DNA of 8,185 nt from Chloroflexota bacterium (GCA_021813085.1 JAKAMA010000090.1:1-8185), one strand, 5' to 3'. Positions 1 to 8,000 are shown, numbered from the stretch's first letter. A program made the numbers and translations. The notes: generated by a model from the letters alone, not told the origin.

Positions 1-111
1 CGGGGCGCGGCGAGCAGCGCCTCCACGTCAGCGCGGCGCACCGCACGGGGCGCGGCGAGCAACGCCTCCACGTCAGCGCGGCGCACCGCACGGGGCGCGG
101 CGAGCAGCGCC
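1..111. repeat. 45-bp tandem repeat, at least 2.4 copies, running off the left edge
   Basis: Two full 45-bp units (1-45 and 46-90) differ only at unit position 17 (base 62 is A where the other copies have G). A third copy matches for its first 21 bases (91-111) and stops two bases before the stop codon of the AOR gene. The unit is rich in GCG/CGC. Its length is a multiple of three. On the minus strand one frame stays open through all copies and reads as a 15-residue repeat, AVRRADVEALLAAPR; another minus frame meets TGA in each unit. The array could be a non-coding minisatellite downstream of the AOR gene or the edge of a repetitive coding region. The total copy number cannot be known from this window. 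Confidence 0.95.
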
Positions 112-112
112 C

Positions 113-1807
113 CTACTCGAAGTCCCAGAACGCGTCGATGAGCGCGTCGTCGATGTCGAACACCTGGTCGCCCTCGGACGTGTGCAGCGGCTCCGTGCGC
201 AAGAACTCCGGCAGGGAGTCCGCGTCGCGCGCGAAGCCGGCGGCCTGGTTGAACGCCCGTTCCTCCAGCAGCACGCGCCGGCCGAGCGTCAGCACGTCGT
301 CCCGCGTCCAGGCGGTGCCGTGCACCGCGCTCACGAAGCGCGCCATGTCCTCCTCCACCGGGTTCGAGAACTGGCACAGCCCCACGGAGTCGACCGCCGC
401 CATGATGAGCTGCTCTCGGCGCGACGCCTTGAGCAGCGTCTCCGGCCGCACGCCGCGCGCCGTCACCAGGCCGGCGGTGTGGTCGGCGCCCTGCGGGCTC
501 GTCGCATAGGTGATGCCCATCGCCTTCAGCGTGCGCGGCTCCCACGCCGGTAGCCCCTGCCCCTTCACCACCGGCACGCGGTCGATGCCAAACGTGCGCG
601 CGACGTGCGCGGTGCCGCCGCCGAGCGTGCGCCCGATCGGTGTGCCCGCGCGGATCTCGTCGAAGAGCTGCAGCACGCCCTGCCAGTCGCCCCACGGCAG
701 CACGCCCGCCTCCATCGCGACGCCAAACGCGTTCCCCATTTCGATCGTGTCGAGGCCGAGGTCGTCGCAGGCGCGGTCCATCCGCGCCACGGCGTCGATG
801 TCGTCGACCTGCAGGTTCGAGCCGAGCAGCGCGACCGTCTCGAACTCGAGCGCCGTCGTCACCTGCGCGCCGCGCGCGTCGTTGTACAGCACCGCGCACT
901 TGATGATGCAGCCGGCCATGCACGGCAGCATCCGGCCGCCGCGCTCTTCGCCGAGTGCCGCGATGTGCTGTCCGCCGAGCATGGCGGCGCCCGGCGACGT
1001 GCCGAGCCGGTGATTCTTCACGGGCAGCGACTGCACGTCGTCGCGGTTCACGAACTTGATCACGCCCGCCGTACCGTAGCGCGACAGGTTGTGCGTGCGC
1101 GGGTCGTCGCGCACGACCCGCGAGAACGCGAGCATGGCCTCGCGGAACGCCGCAGGGTCCGCCGCCTCGACGTTCCTGACGCCGCCGTCGTCGACGACAA
1201 TCGCCTTCAGCCCCTTTGCGCCCATCAGCGCGCCGAGGCCGCCGCGCGCTGCGTGACGCGTCGGCCGCCCCTCCGGGTCGTTGACCGCGATCGATGCCGC
1301 CGCCATGCGCCATTCACCCGCCGGGCCAATGCTCACGACGGCGCGCGTCTTGCCGCTGGCGCCGGCGAGCAGGCGCTCAGCCGTGGCGTAGTTGCCGAGC
1401 CCGGCGAGTGCCCCTGCGCGCTCGAAGCGCCAGCCGCCATCCGGCGCGATGTAGAGCACCCGCAGCTCGCCGTCCTCCGGCGTGCCCTCGACGATCACGG
1501 CCTTGATGCCGAGCTTCGACAGCTTGTGGCCCAGCACGCCGCCGGCGTTCGACTCCTTGAGCCCGCCCATCAGCGGGCTCTTGCCGCCGAACGACGTCCG
1601 CCCGGAGGTCGTAACCGCCGTGCCACCGAGCAGCCCGGGCGCGAAGACGAGCTTCGCGTCGCGCGACAGCGGGTGCGCGCGGGGGTCGACTTCTGTGGCG
1701 ATGATGTGCGACGTGAGCGCCCGGCCACCGAGCAGACGCCAGTCATCGGGCGCAGCCTCGACGGCGACGCGCAGCCGGGACATGTCGACGCGCAGCACGT
1801 TGGACAT
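113..1807 (-). CDS. Aldehyde:ferredoxin oxidoreductase family protein (tungsto/molybdo-bispyranopterin enzyme)
   Basis: This 564-residue cytoplasmic oxidoreductase belongs to the AOR family, which typically oxidises aldehydes to acids with ferredoxin, using a W- or Mo-bispyranopterin cofactor and one [4Fe-4S] cluster. The N-terminal domain shows TSGRTSFGGKSPLMGG (residues 67-82) and the cofactor-binding stretch AARGGLGALMGAKGLKAIVV (186-205). The probable cluster cysteines are C296, C300, C304 and C478, the last in the DSVGLCQF motif. Length is close to the usual ~600 residues. Segments such as EFETVALLGSN (321-331) and TYATSPQGADHTAG (433-446) recall the YdhV-like branch, but the substrate cannot be told. 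I chose the ATG at 1807 because GAGG lies 5 nt upstream and the protein then begins MSNVLRVDMS, as AORs do. A GTG at 1852 would add 15 unconvincing residues. No pterin-synthesis gene or partner ferredoxin is adjacent. It is divergent from the HMA-like gene. Confidence 0.93.
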   Translation of the reverse strand: MSNVLRVDMSRLRVAVEAAPDDWRLLGGRALTSHIIATEVDPRAHPLSRDAKLVFAPGLLGGTAVTTSGRTSFGGKSPLMGGLKESNAGGVLGHKLSKLGIKAVIVEGTPEDGELRVLYIAPDGGWRFERAGALAGLGNYATAERLLAGASGKTRAVVSIGPAGEWRMAAASIAVNDPEGRPTRHAARGGLGALMGAKGLKAIVVDDGGVRNVEAADPAAFREAMLAFSRVVRDDPRTHNLSRYGTAGVIKFVNRDDVQSLPVKNHRLGTSPGAAMLGGQHIAALGEERGGRMLPCMAGCIIKCAVLYNDARGAQVTTALEFETVALLGSNLQVDDIDAVARMDRACDDLGLDTIEMGNAFGVAMEAGVLPWGDWQGVLQLFDEIRAGTPIGRTLGGGTAHVARTFGIDRVPVVKGQGLPAWEPRTLKAMGITYATSPQGADHTAGLVTARGVRPETLLKASRREQLIMAAVDSVGLCQFSNPVEEDMARFVSAVHGTAWTRDDVLTLGRRVLLEERAFNQAAGFARDADSLPEFLRTEPLHTSEGDQVFDIDDALIDAFWDFE

Positions 1808-1882
1808 CACGACCTCAGCGGGCCAAGCGGGGATGCCGCAGTATGGCAGCACGGGCGCGCCCTAGGCCAGAGGACGCGCCGC

Positions 1883-1888
1883 TATACT
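1883..1888 (+). promoter_or_regulatory. Candidate -10 element for the HMA-like/nfo operon
   Basis: TATACT (5 of 6 match to TATAAT) sits in the 141-bp divergent gap between the AOR gene (start at 1807, minus) and the HMA-like gene (ATG at 1949, plus). No good -35 hexamer is found about 17 bp upstream, so only the -10 is proposed. A start site around 1895 would leave a leader of roughly 40-55 nt before the GTG at 1934 or ATG at 1949. This is inference; base composition alone makes AT-rich hexamers stand out here. Confidence 0.35.
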
Positions 1889-1948
1889 GGAGCATCGGCT
1901 CGACGGAAGCTTGACGCCAGTGCTGGAAACGGTGTGCTCGTCCCGCCC

Positions 1949-2281
1949 ATGAAGCTGCGCCTGGCCCGGCTGTTCACCTACCCATCGGCCCGCGTGCTGT
2001 CGGTCGGAGGCGACGTCACGCGCGTGCGCATCGATGGCCTCGTCTGCGACCGCGTCTGCGCCGCACGCAGCCGTCGCGCGCTCGCCCGCATCGAGGGCGT
2101 GCGCAGCGTCAGCATCGACTTCGACGCGGGGATCGCGACGGTCGAGGGCCCGCCGATCCCCGGCGGCTTCTATACTCGCGCGATCGACACGGCCGCCGCC
2201 GGCCGGCCACTGCGGCGTGCGCTCGATGTGGTGCGCCGTGCGCTGCCGCGGCACAGGGAATGCGGGGAGAGGACGGCGTGA
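1949..2281 (+). CDS. Small HMA-like (heavy-metal-associated) domain protein with a CxxxC motif
   Basis: This predicted soluble protein has 110 residues. Residues about 24-67 read as a ferredoxin-like heavy-metal-associated domain of the CopZ/MerP/P-type ATPase type: VRIDGLVCDRVCAARSRRAL (26-45), then GVRSVSIDFDAGIATVEG (50-67), matching the usual GMxCxxC...AL...GVxxVxVdf...a.V pattern. The cysteines C33 and C37 are spaced CxxxC rather than the usual CxxC, so metal binding is likely but not certain. The residues after 68 show no domain I recognise. The start is uncertain: the ATG at 1949 lacks a Shine-Dalgarno, while an in-frame GTG at 1934 has a weak GGAAA 4 nt upstream and would add five residues. 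The stop TGA overlaps the GTG start of nfo, so the two genes are probably cotranscribed and translationally coupled. The link between metal handling and an AP endonuclease is unexplained. Confidence 0.72.
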   Translation: MKLRLARLFTYPSARVLSVGGDVTRVRIDGLVCDRVCAARSRRALARIEGVRSVSIDFDAGIATVEGPPIPGGFYTRAIDTAAAGRPLRRALDVVRRALPRHRECGERTA

Positions 2282-3150
2282 AGATCGGCGCGCACGTCTC
2301 GACGGCCGGCGGGATCGCCACGGCATTCGACCGCGCGGAGGCGATCGGTGCCGAGTGCATCCAGATCTTCGAGTCGGCGCCGCAGCAGTGGGGCACGGCA
2401 AAGCTCACCGATGAGCAGGTCGCCGCCTTCCGCGCGCGCATGGCGGAGAGCGGCATCGCGCCGGTCTTCATCCACGGCAAGTACCTGATGAACCTGGCGA
2501 GCGCGGACGACAAGATCTTCCGCACGTCGGTCAGCACGCTGCGCAGCAGCCTCAACATCGCCGGCCGCATCGGCGCACGCGGCGTCATCTTCCACACGGG
2601 CAGCCACAAGGGCCTGGGGCTCGACGCGGTCTTCGAGCAGATCTGCGATGCCTGCGTCAGGGTGCTCGCCGAGACGCCGCAGGAGACGCTGCTGATCTTC
2701 GAGAACACCGCCGGCGGCGGCGATACGATCGGCTCGAAGTTCCACGACCTCGGCGAGGTCCTGAGGCGCATCGGCGACCCGCGCGCGCGCGTCTGCATCG
2801 ACACCTGCCATGCGTTCGCGGCGGGCTACGACCTCAGCACGAAGGACGGCGTCGCGGCGACGCTCGACGAGCTGGAGCGCGAGATCGGCGTCGGGAACGT
2901 CGCGGCGGTCCACTGCAACGACTCGAAGACGCAGCTCGGCGCCGCACGCGACCTGCACGCGAACATCGGCGAAGGCTACATCGGCGAAGCCGGGTTCGAG
3001 GTCCTGCTCGCGCACGAGGCCCTGCGCGATGTGCCGTTCGTGCTCGAAGTCCCCGGCTACAAGCTCGACGGCGCCGCGAAGGGCCCCGACCGGCCGAACA
3101 TCGACCGCCTGAAGGCGATCCGCGCGCGGGTGGGCGCGCCGGCCGGGTAA
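2278..3150 (+). CDS. nfo: Endonuclease IV (AP endonuclease, deoxyribonuclease IV)
   Basis: This 290-residue TIM-barrel enzyme cuts DNA 5' to abasic sites and certain oxidised bases in base-excision repair. Family signatures run in order: GAHVSTAGG (4-12), FHTGSH (105-110), FENTAGGG (141-148), VCIDTCHAFAAGYDL (172-186), VHCNDSK (211-217), DLHANIGEGYIG (225-236) and LEVPG (256-260). All nine expected metal ligands of the trinuclear site are present: H66, H106, E142, D175, H178, H212, D225, H227 and E257. The E. coli DRHxxIGEG motif has Leu in place of Arg here. I start at GTG 2278 because GGGGAGAGG ends 5 nt upstream and the product then begins KIGAHVS as in homologues. An ATG at 2260 in the same frame would place the start before this ribosome site. 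The start overlaps the preceding gene's TGA by 4 nt. Confidence 0.97.
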   Translation: MKIGAHVSTAGGIATAFDRAEAIGAECIQIFESAPQQWGTAKLTDEQVAAFRARMAESGIAPVFIHGKYLMNLASADDKIFRTSVSTLRSSLNIAGRIGARGVIFHTGSHKGLGLDAVFEQICDACVRVLAETPQETLLIFENTAGGGDTIGSKFHDLGEVLRRIGDPRARVCIDTCHAFAAGYDLSTKDGVAATLDELEREIGVGNVAAVHCNDSKTQLGAARDLHANIGEGYIGEAGFEVLLAHEALRDVPFVLEVPGYKLDGAAKGPDRPNIDRLKAIRARVGAPAG

Positions 3151-3175
3151 CGGCGCGCCAGACGGGCCGCGGCCG

Positions 3176-4102
3176 CTACGCCGCCCCCGTCGCCGCCGTT
3201 GCGGCCTCCTGCAGCGTCACGTCGAACATCTCCGCCAGCAGCGCGAAGAACACCTGCACCGACCGCAGGTGCTTGCGGCTCTTCCGGTAGATCAGCGAGA
3301 TCTGGCGGCGCGGCATCGTCGCGTTGCTCACCGCAATCGGCACCAGCGTACCGATCTCGAGCTCGCGCTGCGTCGATACCTTCGGCAGCATGGCGATGCC
3401 GAGCCCTTCCTCCACCATCTTCTTCGTCGCCTCGATGGTGTCCAGCTCCATCAGCGTCCGCGGCACGACGCCGTTCTGGCGGAAGACGTTCTGGATCAGC
3501 GCCGTGTAGCTGGAACCCTTGTCGAAGAGGATCAGTGACTCCCGCCCGACATCCTCGATGCTCGCCGTACCGCCTCTCGCAAAGCGGTGCTGCGGCGCCG
3601 CCACGAGCACCAGGTCGTCCTCGTAGAGCGGCACCGTCACGATGTCCGGGTGGTGCACCGTACGCTCAAGCGCGCAGTGCACGTCGTCGTTCAGCACCAT
3701 CTGCAGCACCTGCTCGGACCGGCCGGTCTGTACGCTGACCTCCACGCCGGGGTAGAGCATGCAGTACTTCTTGAGGATGCGCGGCAGCACGTACGTCGAA
3801 ACGGTCAGCGCTGAGCCGAGCTTCAGCGTGCCCAACTCCAGGTTGCGCATGCCGTCGAGCGCGTCGCGCCCGTCCTGCAGCGCCTTCAGCGCCCGGCGCG
3901 CGTACGGCAGGAACGATGTGCCCATCTCCGTCAGCCGCACGCCGCGGCCGTTGCGTTCGAACAGCGCTTCGCCGAGGTCGCGTTCGAGCGCCTGGATGCG
4001 CGCCGTCACCGACGGTTGGGTGAGGAACAGCGCCTCCGCCGCCTTGCTGAAGCTGCGGTGCTGCGCGACCTGTACGAAGGCTTCGATCTGTCCGAGGTCC
4101 AC
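3176..4102 (-). CDS. LysR-type transcriptional regulator
   Basis: This 308-residue protein has the standard LysR layout. The N-terminal winged helix-turn-helix covers about residues 1-60 (MDLGQIEAFVQVAQHRSFSKAAEALFLTQPSVTARIQALERDLG region, followed by LFERNGRGVRLTEMG at 48-62), a linker helix covers about 63-90, and a periplasmic-binding-like effector domain covers about 91-295. It starts with GTG at 4102; the protein then begins exactly where LysR proteins do, although only a weak AGG lies upstream. The gene converges on nfo with a 25-bp gap. The gene upstream on the same strand is a lipoprotein, so there is no divergent target that would name its regulon. The effector and targets cannot be inferred. 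A dyad of LysR type lies about 60 bp upstream of the start, which suggests autoregulation. Confidence 0.95.
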   Translation of the reverse strand: MDLGQIEAFVQVAQHRSFSKAAEALFLTQPSVTARIQALERDLGEALFERNGRGVRLTEMGTSFLPYARRALKALQDGRDALDGMRNLELGTLKLGSALTVSTYVLPRILKKYCMLYPGVEVSVQTGRSEQVLQMVLNDDVHCALERTVHHPDIVTVPLYEDDLVLVAAPQHRFARGGTASIEDVGRESLILFDKGSSYTALIQNVFRQNGVVPRTLMELDTIEATKKMVEEGLGIAMLPKVSTQRELEIGTLVPIAVSNATMPRRQISLIYRKSRKHLRSVQVFFALLAEMFDVTLQEAATAATGAA

Positions 4103-4161
4103 GTCGTGCCTGGTGACTGGCCCGTCCGGGGTGGCGGGCGGGCCTCACGTATCGGCCCGGT

Positions 4162-4176
4162 CTATAGAGACGATAG
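4162..4176. promoter_or_regulatory. Candidate LysR-type operator (CTAT-N7-ATAG, contains T-N11-A)
   Basis: The 15-bp site has perfect 4-bp arms, CTAT (4162-4165) and ATAG (4173-4176), and contains the T-N11-A core (T at 4163, A at 4175) common to LysR operators. It sits in the 109-bp gap upstream of the LysR gene, over the expected -10/+1 region of the promoter proposed next to it, which would fit negative autoregulation. An 8-bp palindrome, TCTATAGA (4161-4168), overlaps it. The assignment rests on position and symmetry only. Confidence 0.45.
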
Positions 4177-4203
4177 TGTGCCACCGCTGCGCATCGATTT
4201 CAA
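4175..4203 (-). promoter_or_regulatory. Candidate promoter of the LysR gene
   Basis: Read on the minus strand, TTGAAA (4203-4198) is a good -35 (5 of 6 to TTGACA is not reached; TTGA is intact). With a 17-bp spacer the -10 would be CACACT (4180-4175), which is weak. With 19 bp it would be CACTAT (4178-4173). The -35 begins 8 bp past the lipoprotein stop codon, so the LysR gene could have its own promoter rather than depend on read-through. Confidence 0.35.
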
Positions 4204-4211
4204 GCCGCCCG

Positions 4212-4778
4212 TCAACGGATGCCCGTGTCACCGTGGACGACGACTGCCGTGAACGCTCCGATCCGCACGGTCACAGGCAGCGCGATGATGCGCGGGAAGG
4301 TGCAGCCCCGCCCGGTTGCGGGGCAGGGCGCCCGCTGGAGCGTATACGTGCCCGGCGGCAGCGCCAGGCGGAAGCGTCCGTCCGCGCCGCTCGCCGCCGT
4401 CCCCGCGATCTGGCCACCGGCCGGCGCGCCCACGTACGCGGCGAGCGTGACCGCGGCCGGACGGTCCGGGCACGGGCTGTCGATGCGCTCGACGGGGCAC
4501 GTCGGACCGACCAGCACGATGCCCTCGACGCCGCTGGCGCCCGCCGGGACGGGGGTGACCGTCACCGGGGCCCCCGTGGGCGATGCGTAGCGCGTCGGCG
4601 TGCCCAGTGGCGTGCGGTGCGCGTTGGCGGTCGCGCAGGCCGGCACCGCGGTCTCGCCGCCCATGCAGTCCTGGATGATGTACCTCGGGGTCGGCGTCGC
4701 AGATGGCGGAGATGCGCCGGTGCCACACGCCGCGGCGAAGAGCGCGAGCAACGCGAGGGCAACGATCGCCTTCATCAT
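4212..4778 (-). CDS. Secreted lipoprotein with a Pro/Thr linker and a carboxypeptidase-regulatory-like beta-sandwich domain
   Basis: This 188-residue protein is predicted to be exported and lipid-anchored. A short signal peptide (MMKAIVALALLALFAAAC) ends in a lipobox with C18 as the lipidated residue. Residues about 19-82 are a Pro/Thr/Ala-rich linker with repeated TPT and SPT motifs and two cysteines (C38, C48). Residues about 83-188 look like a transthyretin-like or carboxypeptidase-regulatory-like beta-sandwich: GVEGIVLVGPTCPV (83-96), DGRFRLALPPGTYTL (133-147), and a closing VTVRIGAFTAVVVHGDTGIR. Four more cysteines (C94, C103, C152, C159) could form disulfides. I know similar GPTCPV...DTGIR proteins mostly from Chloroflexota, from memory only, and their role is unknown to me. 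The start is one of two adjacent ATGs (4778 or 4775), with no strong ribosome site. It is divergent from aspS. Confidence 0.85.
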   Translation of the reverse strand: MMKAIVALALLALFAAACGTGASPPSATPTPRYIIQDCMGGETAVPACATANAHRTPLGTPTRYASPTGAPVTVTPVPAGASGVEGIVLVGPTCPVERIDSPCPDRPAAVTLAAYVGAPAGGQIAGTAASGADGRFRLALPPGTYTLQRAPCPATGRGCTFPRIIALPVTVRIGAFTAVVVHGDTGIR

Positions 4779-4873
4779 CGACGTAGACGCTCGCGGCAGG
4801 GCGATTGTTCCCCGCCTCCCACGTCGCGCCTCCGATCCCCGCTCGCACGATACCCTCTCCCCTCGCGCGCCGG

Positions 4874-4879
4874 TACACT
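4874..4879 (+). promoter_or_regulatory. aspS: Candidate -10 element for aspS
   Basis: TACACT lies 39 bp before the aspS start in the 140-bp divergent gap between the lipoprotein gene and aspS. No -35 hexamer close to TTGACA is found at the right distance, so the call is weak. I see no T-box leader or attenuator in this gap, which is too short to hold a full T-box. Confidence 0.3.
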
Positions 4880-4918
4880 GCGATACGTCCCGTGATCCCG
4901 GCGGCGAGGAGGAGGAGC

Positions 4919-6733
<1,815 letters not shown>

Positions 6734-6749
6734 GGGCGCCCGCGACGGG

Positions 6750-7400
6750 TTACGCCGCCTCCGCCTCTTCCTCCGGCGCCGGCGGACTGACGGCCCAGAG
6801 GTCTTCGGCCAGAAGCGCCGCCAGTGTCGAACCGTCGGTCGGGCACTCCGCACACTCGATGCTCGCCGAGGGCGCGAGCTCCTGCAGCCGGTCGACGACC
6901 GTCACCGCCGCGTCGCGCGTCGTGTTCGGCAGCAGGATGCATGTCATGGCCCCGACCGTGCCGGCGAGGTCGATCGCCCGCAGGCACGTGCGCGCCGCGG
7001 TGGCGATGATCCGGCGCGCGTCCCCGTCGGCCTGCATGAGCCGCAGCATCGTGAACTTCTGGCCGTAGCGCTGCGCGCGGGCGATCTCCTCTTCGACGCG
7101 CAGGCGGAAGTACCAGTCCGCGAGCAGTCCCGTCTCCCGGTCGAACGTCGGCCGGCGGCGGTCGCTGGCGATGCGCTGGACGACGGCCGGCGCCGCTGCT
7201 GCGGCCTCTTCGCGCGCCGCCTCGCGCTCGGTGATGCGCGCCCCGCGCCATGCGAGGGCGACGATGGCCGCCACCGACACGACCTGGAGCGGCAGCCTCA
7301 CCGCCGCCGTCCCCACCATCGACGTGGCGGCGAGCGCGCCGAGACCGGCGATCAGCGCCGGCGCCAGCGCCGCGAGCATCTTCGTGTTGCGTCGCTCCAT
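6750..7400 (-). CDS. Membrane-anchored protein with a degenerate, shortened GGDEF domain
   Basis: This protein has 216 residues. Two hydrophobic segments (about 8-30 and 34-52) place it in the membrane, followed by an Ala/Glu-rich helical linker (55-75). From residue 86 it follows the diguanylate cyclase pattern: FDRETGLLADWYFRLRVEEE (86-105), RAQRYGQKFTMLRL (108-121) and later CILLPNTTRDAAVTVVDRLQ (154-173). The catalytic elements are gone: the GGDEF signature position reads VGAMT (149-153), and the metal/substrate stretch (DxDxFKxxNDxxGHxxGD) is shortened and lacks its acidic and Asn/His residues. I therefore expect no cyclase activity; it may be a structural or partner-binding module. The start ATG follows GGGAGG by 7 nt and directly abuts the TAG of the upstream gene, so translation is probably coupled. 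The stop is 16 bp from that of aspS (convergent). The GGDEF assignment is by pattern and could be wrong. Confidence 0.75.
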   Translation of the reverse strand: MERRNTKMLAALAPALIAGLGALAATSMVGTAAVRLPLQVVSVAAIVALAWRGARITEREAAREEAAAAAPAVVQRIASDRRRPTFDRETGLLADWYFRLRVEEEIARAQRYGQKFTMLRLMQADGDARRIIATAARTCLRAIDLAGTVGAMTCILLPNTTRDAAVTVVDRLQELAPSASIECAECPTDGSTLAALLAEDLWAVSPPAPEEEAEAA

Positions 7401-7931
7401 CTAGGGGCCTCCCTTCGGTCCTTCGCAATGCACCGGCAGCCCCGCGAGCGCCGCGGGCACGTCGCCGTTGCAGCCATCAGGCGCCCGCGGCGTCTGCAGG
7501 CGCGTGGAGAGCGTGAACGTCGTCCCATCCGAGCGATACAGGTAGTCGTACGTCCCGTCGTTGTACGGCAGTTGCGCGCTCACGGAGGACAGCTTGCAGC
7601 CGGCGTCCCCGCTGTCCTTGCACATCGGCTGCGTCGCGCCGCCGGTCGAGGGGTACGTGCCTAAGCGCTGGCGGTAGGTATCGAGCGCGCCCGCGAGCGT
7701 CTGCAGGTCGAGCAGACGACGCGCGTCGAGCAGTTGCTCCCAGAGCTGGGGCGTCGGCGCGGCAGCGGGCGTGACGGTCGATGTCGACGTGGCCGTCGCG
7801 ACCGCCCGCCGGGGCGCCGGAGCAGCGCCCCCGCTGCCGCCAGCGGCGCCCGCGGCGACCGAGATCACCGCCACCGCCAGCAGCGCGGCGAGCGAGCCCA
7901 GGTAGAGCGGGTCGCGGAGTAGTTTGGACAA
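7401..7931 (-). CDS. Membrane-anchored protein with a type IV pilin/pseudopilin-like C-terminal domain
   Basis: This protein has 176 residues. One hydrophobic segment (about 10-30) is followed by an Ala/Pro/Thr linker (31-62), then DARRLLDLQTLAGALDTYRQ (69-88) and RLGTYPSTGG (89-98). This resembles GspG-type pseudopilins and other pilin-like proteins after the first helix (R..DL..L..AL..Y....G.YP). DGTYDYLYRSDGTTFTLSTRLQ (125-146) fits the following beta-sheet. C104, C112, C154 and C169 could make two disulfides outside the membrane. The prepilin peptidase site (G before FTLIE) is missing, so it is probably a signal-anchored protein rather than an assembled pilin. The start is TTG at 7931, with AGGGG 9 nt upstream; an in-frame TGA 33 nt upstream of the TTG excludes a longer form. 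It is the first gene of a two-gene operon with the degenerate GGDEF protein. Confidence 0.68.
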   Translation of the reverse strand: MSKLLRDPLYLGSLAALLAVAVISVAAGAAGGSGGAAPAPRRAVATATSTSTVTPAAAPTPQLWEQLLDARRLLDLQTLAGALDTYRQRLGTYPSTGGATQPMCKDSGDAGCKLSSVSAQLPYNDGTYDYLYRSDGTTFTLSTRLQTPRAPDGCNGDVPAALAGLPVHCEGPKGGP

Positions 7932-7984
7932 TTCGCAATACCCCTGCTGGGACTGTCGTCACCGGCGCGGCCAGCCCGCAGTCA

Positions 7985-7994
7985 GGGGATCCCC
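7985..7994. repeat. GGGGATCCCC palindrome upstream of the pilin-like gene
   Basis: A perfect 10-bp palindrome lies 54 bp upstream of the TTG start of the pilin-like gene, between it and the purine-rich repeat. Weaker flanking arms, CCCG (7975-7978) and CGGG (8000-8003), could extend it with internal mismatches. It may be an operator or chance; nothing else supports a function. Confidence 0.4.
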
Positions 7995-8000
7995 CTATTC

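Noticed and set aside
1..111. The 45-bp repeat as a CRISPR array
   Set aside because: The repeats are directly adjacent and identical over the full period, with no variable spacers and no cas genes.
1808..1852. Upstream GTG (1852) start for the AOR gene, adding 15 residues
   Set aside because: The extension shows no AOR homology, and the ATG at 1807 has a well-placed GAGG ribosome site.
605..2281. A 558-codon open frame on the plus strand running antisense to the AOR gene into the HMA-like gene
   Set aside because: Up to about 1930 it is the shadow of the AOR gene in GC-rich DNA; its translation is Arg/Ala/His-rich with no family pattern. Only the part from about 1934/1949 is a credible gene.
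2109..3015. Long minus-strand open frames antisense to nfo
   Set aside because: nfo carries all catalytic motifs on the plus strand, and the antisense products show no domain pattern or ribosome site.
3165..3174. GGCCGCGGCC palindrome between the convergent nfo and LysR genes as a terminator
   Set aside because: The stem leaves no proper loop and no T-tract follows on either strand; short GC palindromes are expected by chance at this composition.
4779..4918. T-box riboswitch or attenuator ahead of aspS
   Set aside because: The gap is only 140 bp, and I find neither a T-box consensus nor a terminator/antiterminator pair.
7477..7962. An alternative 161-codon minus-strand frame overlapping the pilin-like gene
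   Set aside because: Its product is Arg/Gly/Ala-rich low-complexity sequence, whereas the chosen frame has a membrane segment, paired cysteines and a pilin-like pattern.
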